NCBI GenBank assembly: GCA_041397865.1
Contig: JAWKVT010000001.1
Location: 868,001 to 932,000 of the forward strand
Origin: TMED27 sp041397865
Lineage (GTDB): Bacteria > Pseudomonadota > Alphaproteobacteria > Micavibrionales > Micavibrionaceae
DNA length: 64,000 nucleotides
Direction: 5' to 3'
Positions 16,946 to 28,600 of this stretch are shown here, piece after piece; positions within the stretch are counted from its first letter, which is position 1; each line of letters opens with the position of its first letter. A model generated the notes under the pieces. That model was not told the origin of the DNA. It worked only from the letters and a program-made list of their open reading frames with translations, and did not search any database. A program made the translations under genes and the position numbers.

Positions 16946-18424
16946 CTATCTCTCACTCATAGACTTTTCTAAAGTCTTACGAAACGGCTTGAGCAAATAC
17001 TCCATCACCGTTTTCTTCCCCGTCAAAATATCAACGCTCGCCACCATCCCGACGGTAATCGGCAGTTTTTCGCCTTTACGCACCAGCTCCGTCTTATCGG
17101 TACGCAGCTTCACCCGGTAAAACGTATTGCCTTCCTGATCTTCAATCGTATCGGCGGAAATATCAATCAACTCCCCATCAAGCCCGCCATAAATGGAAAA
17201 ATCATACGCCGTAATTTTAATAACCGCCTTCTGCCCCGGAAAAATAAACGCCCGGTCTTTGGGGCTCACCTTGGCTTCAACAATCAGCCTATCATCCTGC
17301 GGTACGATCTTGATAATATCCTCACCCGGACGCACAACCCCGCCAATCGTATTCACAGTAATTTCCTGAATGGTCCCCTTCACCGGAGATTTAAGCGCGG
17401 TGCGCCCCTTGCGCTGCTCCAGCGCCCCCAGCCGCTCTTTAATCTCGTTCATCTCAATCAGCTTGGCCGAAAGCTCAGCCTGCGCCTGCGCCTTCATATT
17501 CGTTTCCAGCTCATTAATCCGCGCTTTGGCTTCATTGATAGAAGAACGAATGCGCGGCACACTGGATGTGTAGCTATTCAACTCCGCATTTTTTTCCTTA
17601 ATCGTCCGTTCAAGCTGCAACAGCTCGATTTTCGACGCCGAACCCCTGTCAACCAGCGGCCTGACGATATTAATTTCCTCACGCTGCAACGCAATCACCC
17701 CGCGCGTATCGGCAATGCGCGTATTCACTTCGCGAAGCTCGGACTCGCGCTGACTCATCTGCTGCTGCAACACATTGCGCTGTCCGTTCATAGATTGCTG
17801 GTTCGCGCGAAACGCATTCAGCTCTTCCGTCACGCTCTGCGGCGCGCCGCGCATCACCTCTTCGGGAAACTCAACGCTGCCCTTGCCTTCCGCTTCCGCA
17901 GACAGCCGGGTAATCGAAGCCAGCAACCCAAGATACCGCGCCTGATTCGCCCCCAGATCAGATTCCGCCTCAATCGCATCCAGAAGCATCAAAGTCTGGC
18001 CCGCCTCAACAATCTCGCCTTCCTTAACCAGAATTTTCTCAACAATCCCCGCATCCAGCGTTTGCAACGCCTGCACCTCGCTCGAGGGAATAATCTTCCC
18101 ATCCCCGCGCGTCACCTCATCCAGCGAGGCAAAATTCGCCCAGACAATAAAAATCACAATGAACGAACAAATCGCCATAAGCAGCAAATGCTTCGAAAGC
18201 GGCATATCGTCATCCGTATCAAACACCGCCAGCGCCCGCGCATGCAGCCGGTCCGCCTTTTCCTTCGCCCAGTTCCCGCGAATAGCATTCCATTCATCCG
18301 TATCATTGATGGTTTTCTTATCGTCATAAATAGCCTTGGGCGCGCCCTTTTGGTTGTCGGCAATACCCAGCTTCATCTCTTTGATCGGTTGTTTTTTACC
18401 GGTATTTTTTTCTGCATCACTCAT
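16946..18424 (-). CDS. Type I secretion adaptor, HlyD/LapC family
   Basis: 492 residues. A cytoplasmic N-terminus of about 75 residues precedes one membrane helix (LLLMAICSFIVIFIVWANFASL). Next come a biotinyl-lipoyl-like half (GDGKIIPSSEVQALQTLDAGIVEKILVKEG), a long coiled coil (about residues 170-330), and the second half with TALKSPVKGTIQEITVNTIGGVV and a beta-barrel. It bridges the inner-membrane exporter and TolC in the periplasm. It starts 3 bases after the exporter gene stop, so the two are co-translated. With the LapB-like exporter, TolC and the giant adhesin it completes a type I secretion system. Confidence 0.92.
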   Translation of the reverse strand: MSDAEKNTGKKQPIKEMKLGIADNQKGAPKAIYDDKKTINDTDEWNAIRGNWAKEKADRLHARALAVFDTDDDMPLSKHLLLMAICSFIVIFIVWANFASLDEVTRGDGKIIPSSEVQALQTLDAGIVEKILVKEGEIVEAGQTLMLLDAIEAESDLGANQARYLGLLASITRLSAEAEGKGSVEFPEEVMRGAPQSVTEELNAFRANQQSMNGQRNVLQQQMSQRESELREVNTRIADTRGVIALQREEINIVRPLVDRGSASKIELLQLERTIKEKNAELNSYTSSVPRIRSSINEAKARINELETNMKAQAQAELSAKLIEMNEIKERLGALEQRKGRTALKSPVKGTIQEITVNTIGGVVRPGEDIIKIVPQDDRLIVEAKVSPKDRAFIFPGQKAVIKITAYDFSIYGGLDGELIDISADTIEDQEGNTFYRVKLRTDKTELVRKGEKLPITVGMVASVDILTGKKTVMEYLLKPFRKTLEKSMSER

Positions 18425-18427
18425 GAT

Positions 18428-20782
18428 CTAAACACTCGTATTTTCCGCCGCCGTGCCATATTGACGCGCCTGCAATTTACGGATCACCTCATCTTTCGGC
18501 CCGTAAGCCACCAACCGCCCCCGGTCGATCAAAATCAGCTTGTCCACCAGATCCAGCATCGCGCCTTTATGCGTAATCAGCATCACGGTTTTATCCTTAC
18601 AAACCTCCGTAAGACGCTTTTTCAAACGATTTTCCGACGCCGGGTCCATAGAAGCCGTCGGCTCATCCAAAACAATAATCGGCGGATCGTAAAGCAGCGA
18701 ACGCGCAATCGCCACCGATTGCCGCTGCCCGCCCGAAAGCGCCTCGCCGCGCTCACCCACCTGCGTATCCAGCCCGGCAGCGGAATCTTTCAAAAACTCC
18801 ATCACCCCGGCAAGCTCCGCCGCCCGCAAAACCGCCCTGTCCGGCGCCGTCTCATGCCCCATCGTGATGTTCTGGCGCACAGATCCAAAAAACAATTGCG
18901 GACTTTGCTGCACAGATCCCACATTCCGCCGCAAATCACCCGGATCAATCTGGCGTACATCCGTCCCGTCAATCTGCACAGATCCCGAAGCAGGCTCATA
19001 AAGATTAATCAACAAACGCTCCAGCGTCGTCTTCCCCGATCCGACCGCGCCGATAATCCCGACCTTGTCACCCGGTTCAATCGTAAAACTAATCCCGTTG
19101 AGCGCCGGTGTCGCCTGCCCCGGATAATGAAACACAACGTCGCGAAACTCAACGCGCCCTTGCATGTGCGGCAACGTCACAAAATGCTTACCCGCCGGAC
19201 GCTCCACCGGCTTTTTCATCAAGTCATCAAGCTGATCCAAAGCCTCCCGCGATTGGCTCAGCCGCGTCATAAGCCCCGCCACCTGCGCCAGCGGCCCCAT
19301 CGCCCGTCCCGATAAAATCACACAGGCAATCAGCCCCCCCATCGTCAACGCTCCATCGGAAATCAGATACACTCCGACAATCACAATCACCGCGCTCACC
19401 GCTTGTTGGACAAACATCGCCCAGTTCTGCGCAAACGCCGCAATCTGCCGCGATTTCACGCTGGTTCGCGAAGCCTTGTCCGTCAGCTCTTCCCAGCTTC
19501 TCTGCGTATGCCCTTCCGCAGCCTGCACTTTGATCGTTTCCAGCCCGATAATCGTCTCAAACAAAAGCGCATTTTTCAAAGCGCTTTCATGCAGACTCGC
19601 CTTAATCACCTTCCGCAAAGGCTTTTGCAGGAAAAATCCCATCCCGACAATCAGCGGAATCGCCGCCAGCGGCACAAACGCAATCGGCCCGCCAAGCACC
19701 GCAATAATGGCAATAAAAAGCAGCACAAACGGCAGATCAATCAGCGCCACCATCGTCGCCGATGTAAAGAAATCACGCAGCGTTTCAAACTCTTTCATAT
19801 TCGCCGCCAAAACCCCCGCGCTCGGCGGGCGGTGCGCCATGCTCATCCCCATCATTTGCTCAAACAAGCTCGCCGAAATCACCACATCGGCCCGCCGCCC
19901 CGCATAATCCAGAAAATGCGCCCGCAAATTTCGCAGCATAAAATCAAAGAAATAAACGATCAAAATCCCGGCAGCCAAAACCCACAGCGTTTCAAACGCA
20001 TTATTCGGCACGACCCGGTCGTAAACATTCATAATAAACAAAGACCCGGCAATCCCGAAAAGATTGATAATCACAGCCGCCACCGCCACTTCCGTATAAA
20101 GCGTACGGTTCTTCCAGAATGCCGACCAAAACCAGTCCCGGCCCGTATCAATCTCCGCCGGCCCGGCCCGGTCATCAACCCGCGCCACAGGGCGAATAAA
20201 AAACGCATACCCCGTATAAAGATTTTTCAGCTTCTCCAGCGTCAAAACCTGCTTTTCATTTTCAGTTTCGGGAAACTGAACCTTGAATTTCGTACCGGGA
20301 TGAATCTCGATATGGCCTTGCGTCCCGCCATCACCAGTCTGCTTTTTCGGCGGATGTTTGTCCGGATATTTTATATCCCACAAAATACAAGCCTGCCCCT
20401 CCTCCAAAACCAGAATGCAAGGCAAATTCGGCGCAATCGCCAGCGATTCCAAAGACCGCTCCGCCAGATGCGCCTGCATATCCGCACGCTCCGCAGCGCG
20501 AATAAACAGCGAAGGCGTGATGCCCTCACGCGGAACCGGCAAACCCGCCACCAGCGCATCATTGCTGGTCCGCCGCCCGTAATGCCCGGCCATAACACGC
20601 AAACAATCAACCAGAGGCATGCGAATCGCCATCCGGTCGGCCTGCAACGGCCATGAATCACCCGTACTCTCTTTATCAAAAAGACCGGAATGATCGTAAG
20701 GATCAGACCCGGAATCCGCAGAACCGGACGAAGACGGAGAATCAGCCTTAGGCGTTGATGTCTTAGAACTTTTTTCGCTCAC
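18428..20782 (-). CDS. Type I secretion ABC exporter, LapB-like, with degenerate C39 domain
   Basis: 784 residues from GTG at 20782 (VSEKSSKTST). The frame extends 41 codons upstream but that part looks non-coding. After a Ser-rich leader comes a C39-like N-domain (LVDCLRVMAGHYGRRTSNDALVAGLP). Six membrane helices follow. The nucleotide-binding domain has Walker A GAVGSGKT, signature LSGGQRQSVAIARSLL and Walker B IIVLDEPTASMD. RTX exporters of this type use a C39-like domain without protease activity to bind the substrate. It powers export of the adhesin and possibly the second RTX protein at 43.6 kb. It sits between tolC and the adaptor on the same strand. Confidence 0.92.
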   Translation of the reverse strand: MSEKSSKTSTPKADSPSSSGSADSGSDPYDHSGLFDKESTGDSWPLQADRMAIRMPLVDCLRVMAGHYGRRTSNDALVAGLPVPREGITPSLFIRAAERADMQAHLAERSLESLAIAPNLPCILVLEEGQACILWDIKYPDKHPPKKQTGDGGTQGHIEIHPGTKFKVQFPETENEKQVLTLEKLKNLYTGYAFFIRPVARVDDRAGPAEIDTGRDWFWSAFWKNRTLYTEVAVAAVIINLFGIAGSLFIMNVYDRVVPNNAFETLWVLAAGILIVYFFDFMLRNLRAHFLDYAGRRADVVISASLFEQMMGMSMAHRPPSAGVLAANMKEFETLRDFFTSATMVALIDLPFVLLFIAIIAVLGGPIAFVPLAAIPLIVGMGFFLQKPLRKVIKASLHESALKNALLFETIIGLETIKVQAAEGHTQRSWEELTDKASRTSVKSRQIAAFAQNWAMFVQQAVSAVIVIVGVYLISDGALTMGGLIACVILSGRAMGPLAQVAGLMTRLSQSREALDQLDDLMKKPVERPAGKHFVTLPHMQGRVEFRDVVFHYPGQATPALNGISFTIEPGDKVGIIGAVGSGKTTLERLLINLYEPASGSVQIDGTDVRQIDPGDLRRNVGSVQQSPQLFFGSVRQNITMGHETAPDRAVLRAAELAGVMEFLKDSAAGLDTQVGERGEALSGGQRQSVAIARSLLYDPPIIVLDEPTASMDPASENRLKKRLTEVCKDKTVMLITHKGAMLDLVDKLILIDRGRLVAYGPKDEVIRKLQARQYGTAAENTSV

Positions 20783-20953
20783 CGTGAAAAGACCTTTTCG
20801 CAGGTTTGAAGGCAAGAAGCCCCAGATTGGCAATCCCGAAACGCACGGCATTTGCAACAGCACTTGCATACGTCCGGAAAAAAGAGACAGCGGGCATAAA
20901 ACCACACCCGAACCGAAAGTCCAGCACCGCCCGAATGTAAGCGACGAAATCCC

Positions 20954-22369
20954 TTAGCGAGCTTCCATCTGCTCAGAAGTACTCCAAACATCATCAGACG
21001 CCACAACACTCTCCCTAGGATACTCGACACCAAGGGTCGGGAGCAAGCTGCCTTTTAAAGCAATCAGGCGGTAAATGGCAAACATCTCCAGAAATTCGGA
21101 ATTAATCGTGTTGGAACGGGAGACAAAAAGCTCGTTTTGCGCATCCAAAACGTCCAAAAGCGTCCGGCGATCCAGATTAAACTGGTCTTTATACGCCTTG
21201 ACGACCTCAACATTGGCATCGGCCTGCGCAGCAAATTCCCGCGCACGCTCTCCCGCAGAAACCATGGCCGCCCAAGTCTGGCGCACATCGTTCTCAACCT
21301 GACGCGCCGCCTCACTGCGGCCCTCTTTCGCCTGCTGGTGACGATGCAAAAACTCGCGGGAACGCGCCATATCCGCGCCGCCCCGGTACAAATTCCAGTT
21401 CACGACAACCAAAGCCGACGCGCTGCGGTCCGTACCGTCAACACCGTTAAGATCATGCCCGGCCCGCGCATTAAGCTGCAAGTCAACCTGCGGATAGAAA
21501 GTCGAGCGTGTCTGGTTTGCCTCGGCATAAGCCACTTCGATATCAGAAGCAAAAATATCCAGAGTCGGGCTGTAAGCCAGAACCTTCTCCACTTCTTCAT
21601 CAACACCCGCCGCCAAAACGTCATAAGGCACAACCGGCATGCTGAGCTGCCCCGGCGCATCGCCCACATCGGCCCGATATTGTGCCTCCGCAGTGCGCAA
21701 AGCCTGACGTGTGCTGGATTCACCGGCCTTCGCCGCCGCAAGACGGGCTTTAGCCTGCTCCAGATCAGCCTGCGTTGAACGCCCGGCATTCACGCCGTCC
21801 TGAATCTGATCGAGAATGGAAATATGATCCGCCACATTCTGACGCGCAATCACAAGCAACTGACGCTGGCGCAAAACCTCCAGATAGGATTCGGCAATCG
21901 ACAAACCGACAAGCTCGGCTGTTTCACGCACCCGGTTGGCCGAAGACGCCACCCGCGCCTTCTGGCGCTCAACCTCGTATTTCGACTCCCAGCCGTCAAA
22001 CAGCATTTGCGTCAACGTCAAAGACGCTTCTTTGCGAAACAGATTCTCTTCGTCATCGCTGTCGATACCGCCGCGCGTAGCCGGATCATCACTATGTTCA
22101 AAACCCAGATCCCCGCGAAAATCAACAGACGGCAGGAACAACGCCCGCCCTTGCTCCAACTCCTCATCCGTCGCCCGGCGGCTCGCCGCAACAACGCCAT
22201 ATTCGGGATTGGTCGCAACCCCGGTCGAAACCGCATCACGCAGGGAAATGCTCAAAGACTGGTGCAAGGCCTCATCCTGCGACAACGCCGAACCGCTTGT
22301 AATCCCCAACAAAGCCACAGTCGAAACTGTAAGGCATAATGTGCGGACTCTGTTTCTTTTAAAAATCAC
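20954..22369 (-). CDS. tolC: TolC-family outer-membrane channel
   Basis: 471 residues. The GTG at 22369 is preceded by GAGAGG at good spacing, whereas the frame's first start is a TTG seven codons earlier. A signal peptide (TLCLTVSTVALLGITSGSALS) is followed by two OEP repeats. Family blocks: LRDAVSTGVATNPEY, LTLTQMLFDGWESKYEVER, GRSTQADLEQAKARL and RTLLDVLDAQNELF. It forms the trimeric tunnel through the outer membrane. It lies between the adhesin and the exporter gene, all transcribed leftward. Confidence 0.93.
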   Translation of the reverse strand: MIFKRNRVRTLCLTVSTVALLGITSGSALSQDEALHQSLSISLRDAVSTGVATNPEYGVVAASRRATDEELEQGRALFLPSVDFRGDLGFEHSDDPATRGGIDSDDEENLFRKEASLTLTQMLFDGWESKYEVERQKARVASSANRVRETAELVGLSIAESYLEVLRQRQLLVIARQNVADHISILDQIQDGVNAGRSTQADLEQAKARLAAAKAGESSTRQALRTAEAQYRADVGDAPGQLSMPVVPYDVLAAGVDEEVEKVLAYSPTLDIFASDIEVAYAEANQTRSTFYPQVDLQLNARAGHDLNGVDGTDRSASALVVVNWNLYRGGADMARSREFLHRHQQAKEGRSEAARQVENDVRQTWAAMVSAGERAREFAAQADANVEVVKAYKDQFNLDRRTLLDVLDAQNELFVSRSNTINSEFLEMFAIYRLIALKGSLLPTLGVEYPRESVVASDDVWSTSEQMEAR

Positions 22370-22550
22370 GGGCTTATTCCTCTCACTCAAAAATCTTAAA
22401 ATCCTGTGCGGCTGGACCCAATTTTATCCACAGCCTGAACCAACCCTAGTTATGCCTCTTTTCTCCACAGGATGCAAGCGCTTTGCATAATTTTTATGTC
22501 TTTATTTCAACCCATTAAGACGCGAAAACGCTGCATTTCCCGCCGCCCGT

Positions 22551-22585
22551 AAAAAAACCCGGCTTCCTTTAAGAAAACCGGGTTT
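22551..22585 (-). terminator. Rho-independent terminator after the adhesin gene
   Basis: On the minus strand AAACCCGG (rc of 22578-22585) pairs with CCGGGTTT (rc of 22555-22562), followed by a run of seven T (rc of 22551-22557). It lies about 50 bases after the adhesin stop codon and separates the adhesin from tolC. Confidence 0.8.
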
Positions 22586-22633
22586 CGTGGAGAGAACCGG
22601 AAACTCAAAAAGCTTCCGACCTTCTGTTAAGCC

Positions 22634-25600
22634 TTATACGATCACCTCGCCGTTATTTGTGGCCAACTCGATATCAAGCCCGGTAACGGCCTCCAGCACC
22701 GCAATCTGCGTCGCATTGGCAACATTACCGCTACCGCTTGCATCGACGGAAATCGTCGTATTACCGCCTGACTCGCTGGCAAATACGAAATCGTTAATGT
22801 TGTCTTGCAAAGCGTCATAGCCCTGCAACAACGCGGAAACATCCAAAACATCGCCTTCGGCCAGATCAAAATCCTTGATCGTATCAACACCGTCGCCAAT
22901 ATTTTCGTAAATAAATGTATCCGCGCCGGAGCCGCCATAAAGCGTGTCATTGCCCGCGCCACCGGTAATTCGGTCATCACCTTCCTGACCGAAAATCGTG
23001 TCATTGCCCGCGCCTCCGTCGATAATATCATCCCCGCCGGACCGGCCAAAGCCTTGCTGGTTAACGGATTCACCGGCCAGACTTTCCGCATTGGCGCGAA
23101 TGTAATTAATCGTATCCGTACGGCTCCAGTTCGCATTAGCGCCCTCACCGCTTTCAAGACGGGCGAAAACCTCCCAACCCGCGCCTTCATTCGTATTCAA
23201 GCCCTGAGCCACAGCCAGCGAATCTGTATTCAGCACATCACCGAAAATCAGATCATCACGCGCGCCGCCTTCAAGAACATCACCGCCCACTGCGGCAAAC
23301 TTGTTCAGCGGATTGCTTCCGGCCAGAACGGCGTCCAGATCCTGCGGATCGTCGATATAAGTCGCCGCCCCGTCTGAATCAATCGTATTCAGGCTTGTAT
23401 TATCCGGAATAGCGATCCCCACGCCGATCACCTCGTCACTCAGACCCTGAAGCGTACCGACTTCGTCCGAACTGTCACCAAACGTACCATCGCTTGTCGT
23501 CACGCTTGACCCTGTGATCTCGGCCAGAATAATCGCCTCTTCCTCATCCGGCGTACCCGGAGGGTTCAACAAATTGCCCTGATCGTCTACATAACGGTTC
23601 GGCTGACCGTCGGAAATAAAATACGTCGTTGTAATCGCATTGCCGCCCAGCGGCTCGCTGCCCGACAGCCAGTTATTCGCAGCCTGTAGCGGAGACTCGT
23701 AATTCGTCAGCCCCGATCCGTCCTGCGCATCAAGATACGCAATCACATCCGCCAAAGCGTTCGGGTCGGCAAAATCAACCGTAAATGTCGATTTCACATT
23801 CGTAGAGAACGACACAAGGTGAACCTTGATCTGCCCGTTCGTATAGGCGTCAAACTGGTTCATCTGGTTCTTAACCGCATCAATCAAAATCTCAATACGG
23901 CTAACCCGCCCGTCATTCGGATCGTTAACGCCCATAGAACCGGATGTATCAAGAATATAAACAAAGTTATAATCCTGACCCTGATTCACAACAGTTCCGC
24001 CGCCCGCGTCACCGACAAGGATATCCCCGCCCGCACCGCCAAGAATCTCGGCATTGCCGCCGCCGACAACCCACGGCGTTTGCTCGCCTGCAACATCGTC
24101 AACATTATCGCCGACAATGAACAGACCGGAAACCGCATCAAGACCGATCACAAGCTGCGCCGTATCCGGATCGCCGTCAAAATCAGTCAGCGTATAGGTA
24201 AATGCTTCCTGAACAGCCGCCGTGTTCGTATTGTTTGTTGTATACGTATAAGACCCGTCCGCATTGATGCTGAGCGTCCCGTATGTTCCGGTTACAACCG
24301 TGGCCACGCCCTGAACAACCGCAAAATCCGCGCCGTTAAAGTTCACATTCGTAACCAGCGCAACAACATCCTGCCCGCCATCATCATTGGCCAGAACATT
24401 CCCGCTCACCGTGGTTGTACTCGACCCGACAGTGTTGAAATCATCTACAGCCACCGGCCCGTCATCAAACACTTTCACAGTAATAATGCCCGTATCCGTA
24501 TCCCCATCGCTATCTGTCGCCGTAATACCGAATTTCAGCTCAATAACATCATCCGGATTTGTTTCATCGGCATGGTCAAGCGTGCCAAACAACGTAAAGG
24601 TGTAATCGCCATTCGTAGGATTCAGCGCCAATGAGAAGATCGTCTCACCGCCAGCTATTCCAAAATAATCATTCCCGACAACGGAAATCGCCACAGGCAC
24701 ACCGCCGGATGTTAGCTGATTATTCTCCGCGCCCGTAAAGCTCACCGTGTTCGCGCCCGCCGGTGTAATCGTTCCCGGTCCGTCAGCACCAAAATTCACA
24801 CTCACAGAGCCGGACGCCTCATCCGTCGGATTCATATCCGTTTCATCAACACGCACTTCGGAATCCGTAACTTCAGGCTTCACATCCACATCCGCCACAT
24901 CAATCACAAGCTGCGCCGTATCTTCGTCACCGTCAAAATCGGTCAGCGTATAACTAAACGCTTCCTGAACAGCCGCCGCATTCGTGCCGTTTGAAACATA
25001 TTGGTAAGATCCGTCGGAATTGATCGTAAGCGTTCCATGCGCGCCGTTCACAACCGTAGGGGCGCCTTGAACAACCGCAAAGTCTGCACCGTTAAAATTC
25101 ACATTCGTAACCAGCGCAACAACATCCTGCCCGCCGTCGTCATTGGCCAGAACATTGCCGTTCACCGTGGTCGTATTCTGCACAACAGACGCTGAATCAT
25201 CCACCGCAACCGGGCCGTCATCGAAAACATTGACCTTGATCGTACTGGTCGTTGTGTCTCCATCCGCATCGGTCGCTCTCACGCCGAAAACAAGCTGGAG
25301 AACATCATCCGGATTCGTCTCATCGCCGTGATCCAAAGGCTCGATCAGCGTAAAGGTATAATCACCGGTTGCCGGATTAATCACCAGCGTAAAGACTGTT
25401 TGCCCGTTCGCTGTGCCGGTATAATCATTGCCGACAACGGAAATCGTTACAGGCACACCACCCGAAGTCAGTTGATTATTCTCTGCGCCCGTAAAGCTCA
25501 CCGTATTCACACCCGCCGGTGTAATCACGCCCGGTCCGTCCGTCCCGAAATCGGTAATCAGCGAGTTCGACGCTTCATCCGTTGGGTTCATATCCGTTTC

Positions 25601-28600
25601 ATCAACACGCACTTCGGAATCCGCAATCTCCGGCCTGTCGTCAATATCTGCAACATCAATCGTCAGCTTCGCCGTATCGCTATCGCCGTCAAAATCGGTC
25701 AGCGTATAGGTAAACTCATCCTGCACAGCCACCGTATTTGCACCGTTACTTGTATACGTATAAGACCCGTCCGCATTGATGCTCAGCGTCCCATGCGCCC
25801 CGTTCACAACCGTAGGGGCGCCCGGAACAACCGCAAAGTCTGCGCCGTTAAAGTTCACATTCGTAACCAGCGCAACAACATCCTCGCCCCCATCATCATT
25901 GGCCAGAACATTGCCGTTCACTGTGGTCGTATTCTGTGCAACCGCGGCTGAATCATCGCTCGCCACCGGGCCGTCATCGAAAACATTGACCTTGATATCA
26001 ACCTGACCGGAATCGCCGTTGCTATCCGTCGCTGTGACACCAAAATTAAGCTGGATAATATCATCCGGGTTGGTTTCATCCGCATGATCCAGCGTACCAA
26101 TCAGCGTAAATTCATACGCGCCCGTCACCCCGTCCAGGTCCAGCGTAAAGACTGTCTGCCCGTTCGCCGTTCCGACATAACTATTACCGACAATAGAAAC
26201 CGAAACAGGAACTCCACCAGACGTAAGCTGATTATTCTCCGCGCCCGTAAAGCTGAACGTATTCACCCCCGTAACGCTAAAGCTGCCCGGCACATCCGCA
26301 CCAAAGTTACCGTCCACAACGGCGGCATCGCTGTCAGTCGGGTTCAGATCCGTCTCATCGACCGCCAAAACCGGAGCCTCGGGCTGAACCGGAGCGTTCC
26401 CTTTCAGCGTCAATGTCGACTCGCTTTCATCACCGTCATAATCGGTAATGGTATAAACGAATTCCTCAACGATATCGCTCGTAACATTATTGTCCGTAAC
26501 CTTATAAGTATACGAACCGTCCGCAGAAATTTTCAGCGTCCCGTGCGCGCCGTCAATGCTCGCGCCCGTAACAGGATCGACAACAACTTCAAACCCGTTG
26601 AAAGACACCTTGGTCACGGTTGTATCCAGATCTTCACTCAAATCATCCGCCGCGCTGGGACCACCATTCTCACCAGTAATCACATTCCCGCTCGTCGTCC
26701 CGATAAGCGGATTTGTGCCCGCAAGCGCCGCATCCAGATCATTCGGGTTCTGAACGTCAAGCGCAACGCCATCAGAGTCAATAACCCCGATCCGCGCCAG
26801 CGTCGTACCGTTTACACCAATACCAACACCGATCACTTCGGTACTCAGACTTTGAAGAATTTGAACTTCATTCGTCCCGTCCGATCCTGTAATTTCACCC
26901 ATCACAACATCGGCACTGCCGCTTGTTGAAACGCCCAGATCATTCACAAAACGGTTCGGCTCGCCGTCACTGACAAAATACGTAAACGTATCCGCGCCCG
27001 CGATCGGATCGTCATTGCTCGCACCCTGCAACCACTCAATAGCCGACTGCAACGGCGCTTCATAATTGGTCGTACCACCGGCGCTCAAACCGTTAAGGTA
27101 ATTCACCGCATCGGTAAACGCCGCCGCATCGGTCACGGTAAAGGTCTGGCCCGCACCCGCATCCGCAGAAAACGGAACGATATGCACCTTAATATCACCG
27201 CCCGTATAGGCGTTGAAATCACCCAGCAAATTCGCAACCGAAGACTTCAAAAGCGCAAGCTTTTCACCGGCCATGGAACCGGAAATATCCAGAACCAGAA
27301 CAACGTTAAAGTCTTTGTTCACCGCTGTAATATCAAATTCATTACAATCCGCATGCGCAACCGGACCGTCATCTTTCACATTCACAGTAATAAAGCCCGT
27401 ATCTGTATCGCCATCCACATCCGTTCCGGTCACGCCGAACTTAAGCTGAATAACATCATCCGGATTCGTTTCATCCGCATGGTCCAAAGTGCCAAGCAAC
27501 GTGAACGTGTAATCACCGCTCGCCGCATCAATATCCAGCGTAAACACCGTCTCGCCGCCCGCAGTCCCGATATAGTCATTGCCGACAACGGAAATTGTGA
27601 CCGGAACCCCGCCGGACGTAAGCTGGTTATTCTCCGCGCCCGTAAACGTGACTGTATTCACACCTGTCGGCGTGATCGTACCCGGACCGTCCAGACCGAA
27701 ATTCCCGGTAACGCTATCGCTGTCACTATCCGTCGGGTTCAAATCAGTCTCATCAACCGTAACTGCAGACCCCGTAACAACAGGCTTGTCGTCAACATCA
27801 GATACATTAATCGTCAGCTTCGCTGTATCGCTGTCACCGTCAAAATCTGTCAGCGTGTAAGTAAACACATCCTGAACAGCCACCGCATTCGTCCCGTTTG
27901 AAACATATGTATAAGACCCATCAGAATTGATTGTAAGTGTCCCGTGCAGCCCGGCCACAACCGTAGGGGCGCCTTGCACAACCGCAAAGTCTGCGCCGTT
28001 AAAACTCACATTCGTAACCAGCGCAAGCTTTTCACCGGCCATGGAACCGGAAATATCCAGAACCAGAACAACGTTAAAGTCTTTGTTCACCGCTGTAATA
28101 TCAAATTCATTACAATCCGCATGCGCAACCGGACCGTCATCTTTCACATTCACAGTAATAAAGCCCGTATCTGTATCGCCATCCACATCCGTTCCGGTCA
28201 CGCCGAACTTAAGCTGAATAACATCATCCGGATTCGTTTCATCCGCATGGTCCAAAGTGCCAAGCAACGTGAACGTGTAATCACCGCTCGCCGCATCAAT
28301 ATCCAGCGTAAACACCGTCTCGCCGCCCGCAGTCCCGATATAGTCATTGCCGACAACGGAAATTGTGACCGGAACCCCGCCGGACGTAAGCTGGTTATTC
28401 TCCGCGCCCGTAAACGTGACTGTATTCACACCTGTCGGCGTGATCGTACCCGGACCGTCCAGACCGAAATTCCCGGTAACGCTATCGCTGTCACTATCCG
28501 TCGGGTTCAAATCAGTCTCATCAACCGTAACTGCAGACCCCGTAACAACAGGCTTGTCGTCAACATCAGATACATTAATCGTCAGCTTCGCTGTATCGCT

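Noticed and set aside
17795..19315. 506-codon plus-strand frame opposite the HlyD and exporter genes
   Set aside because: It spans two real genes and their junction on the other strand, and the translation is Arg/His/Gln-rich nonsense.
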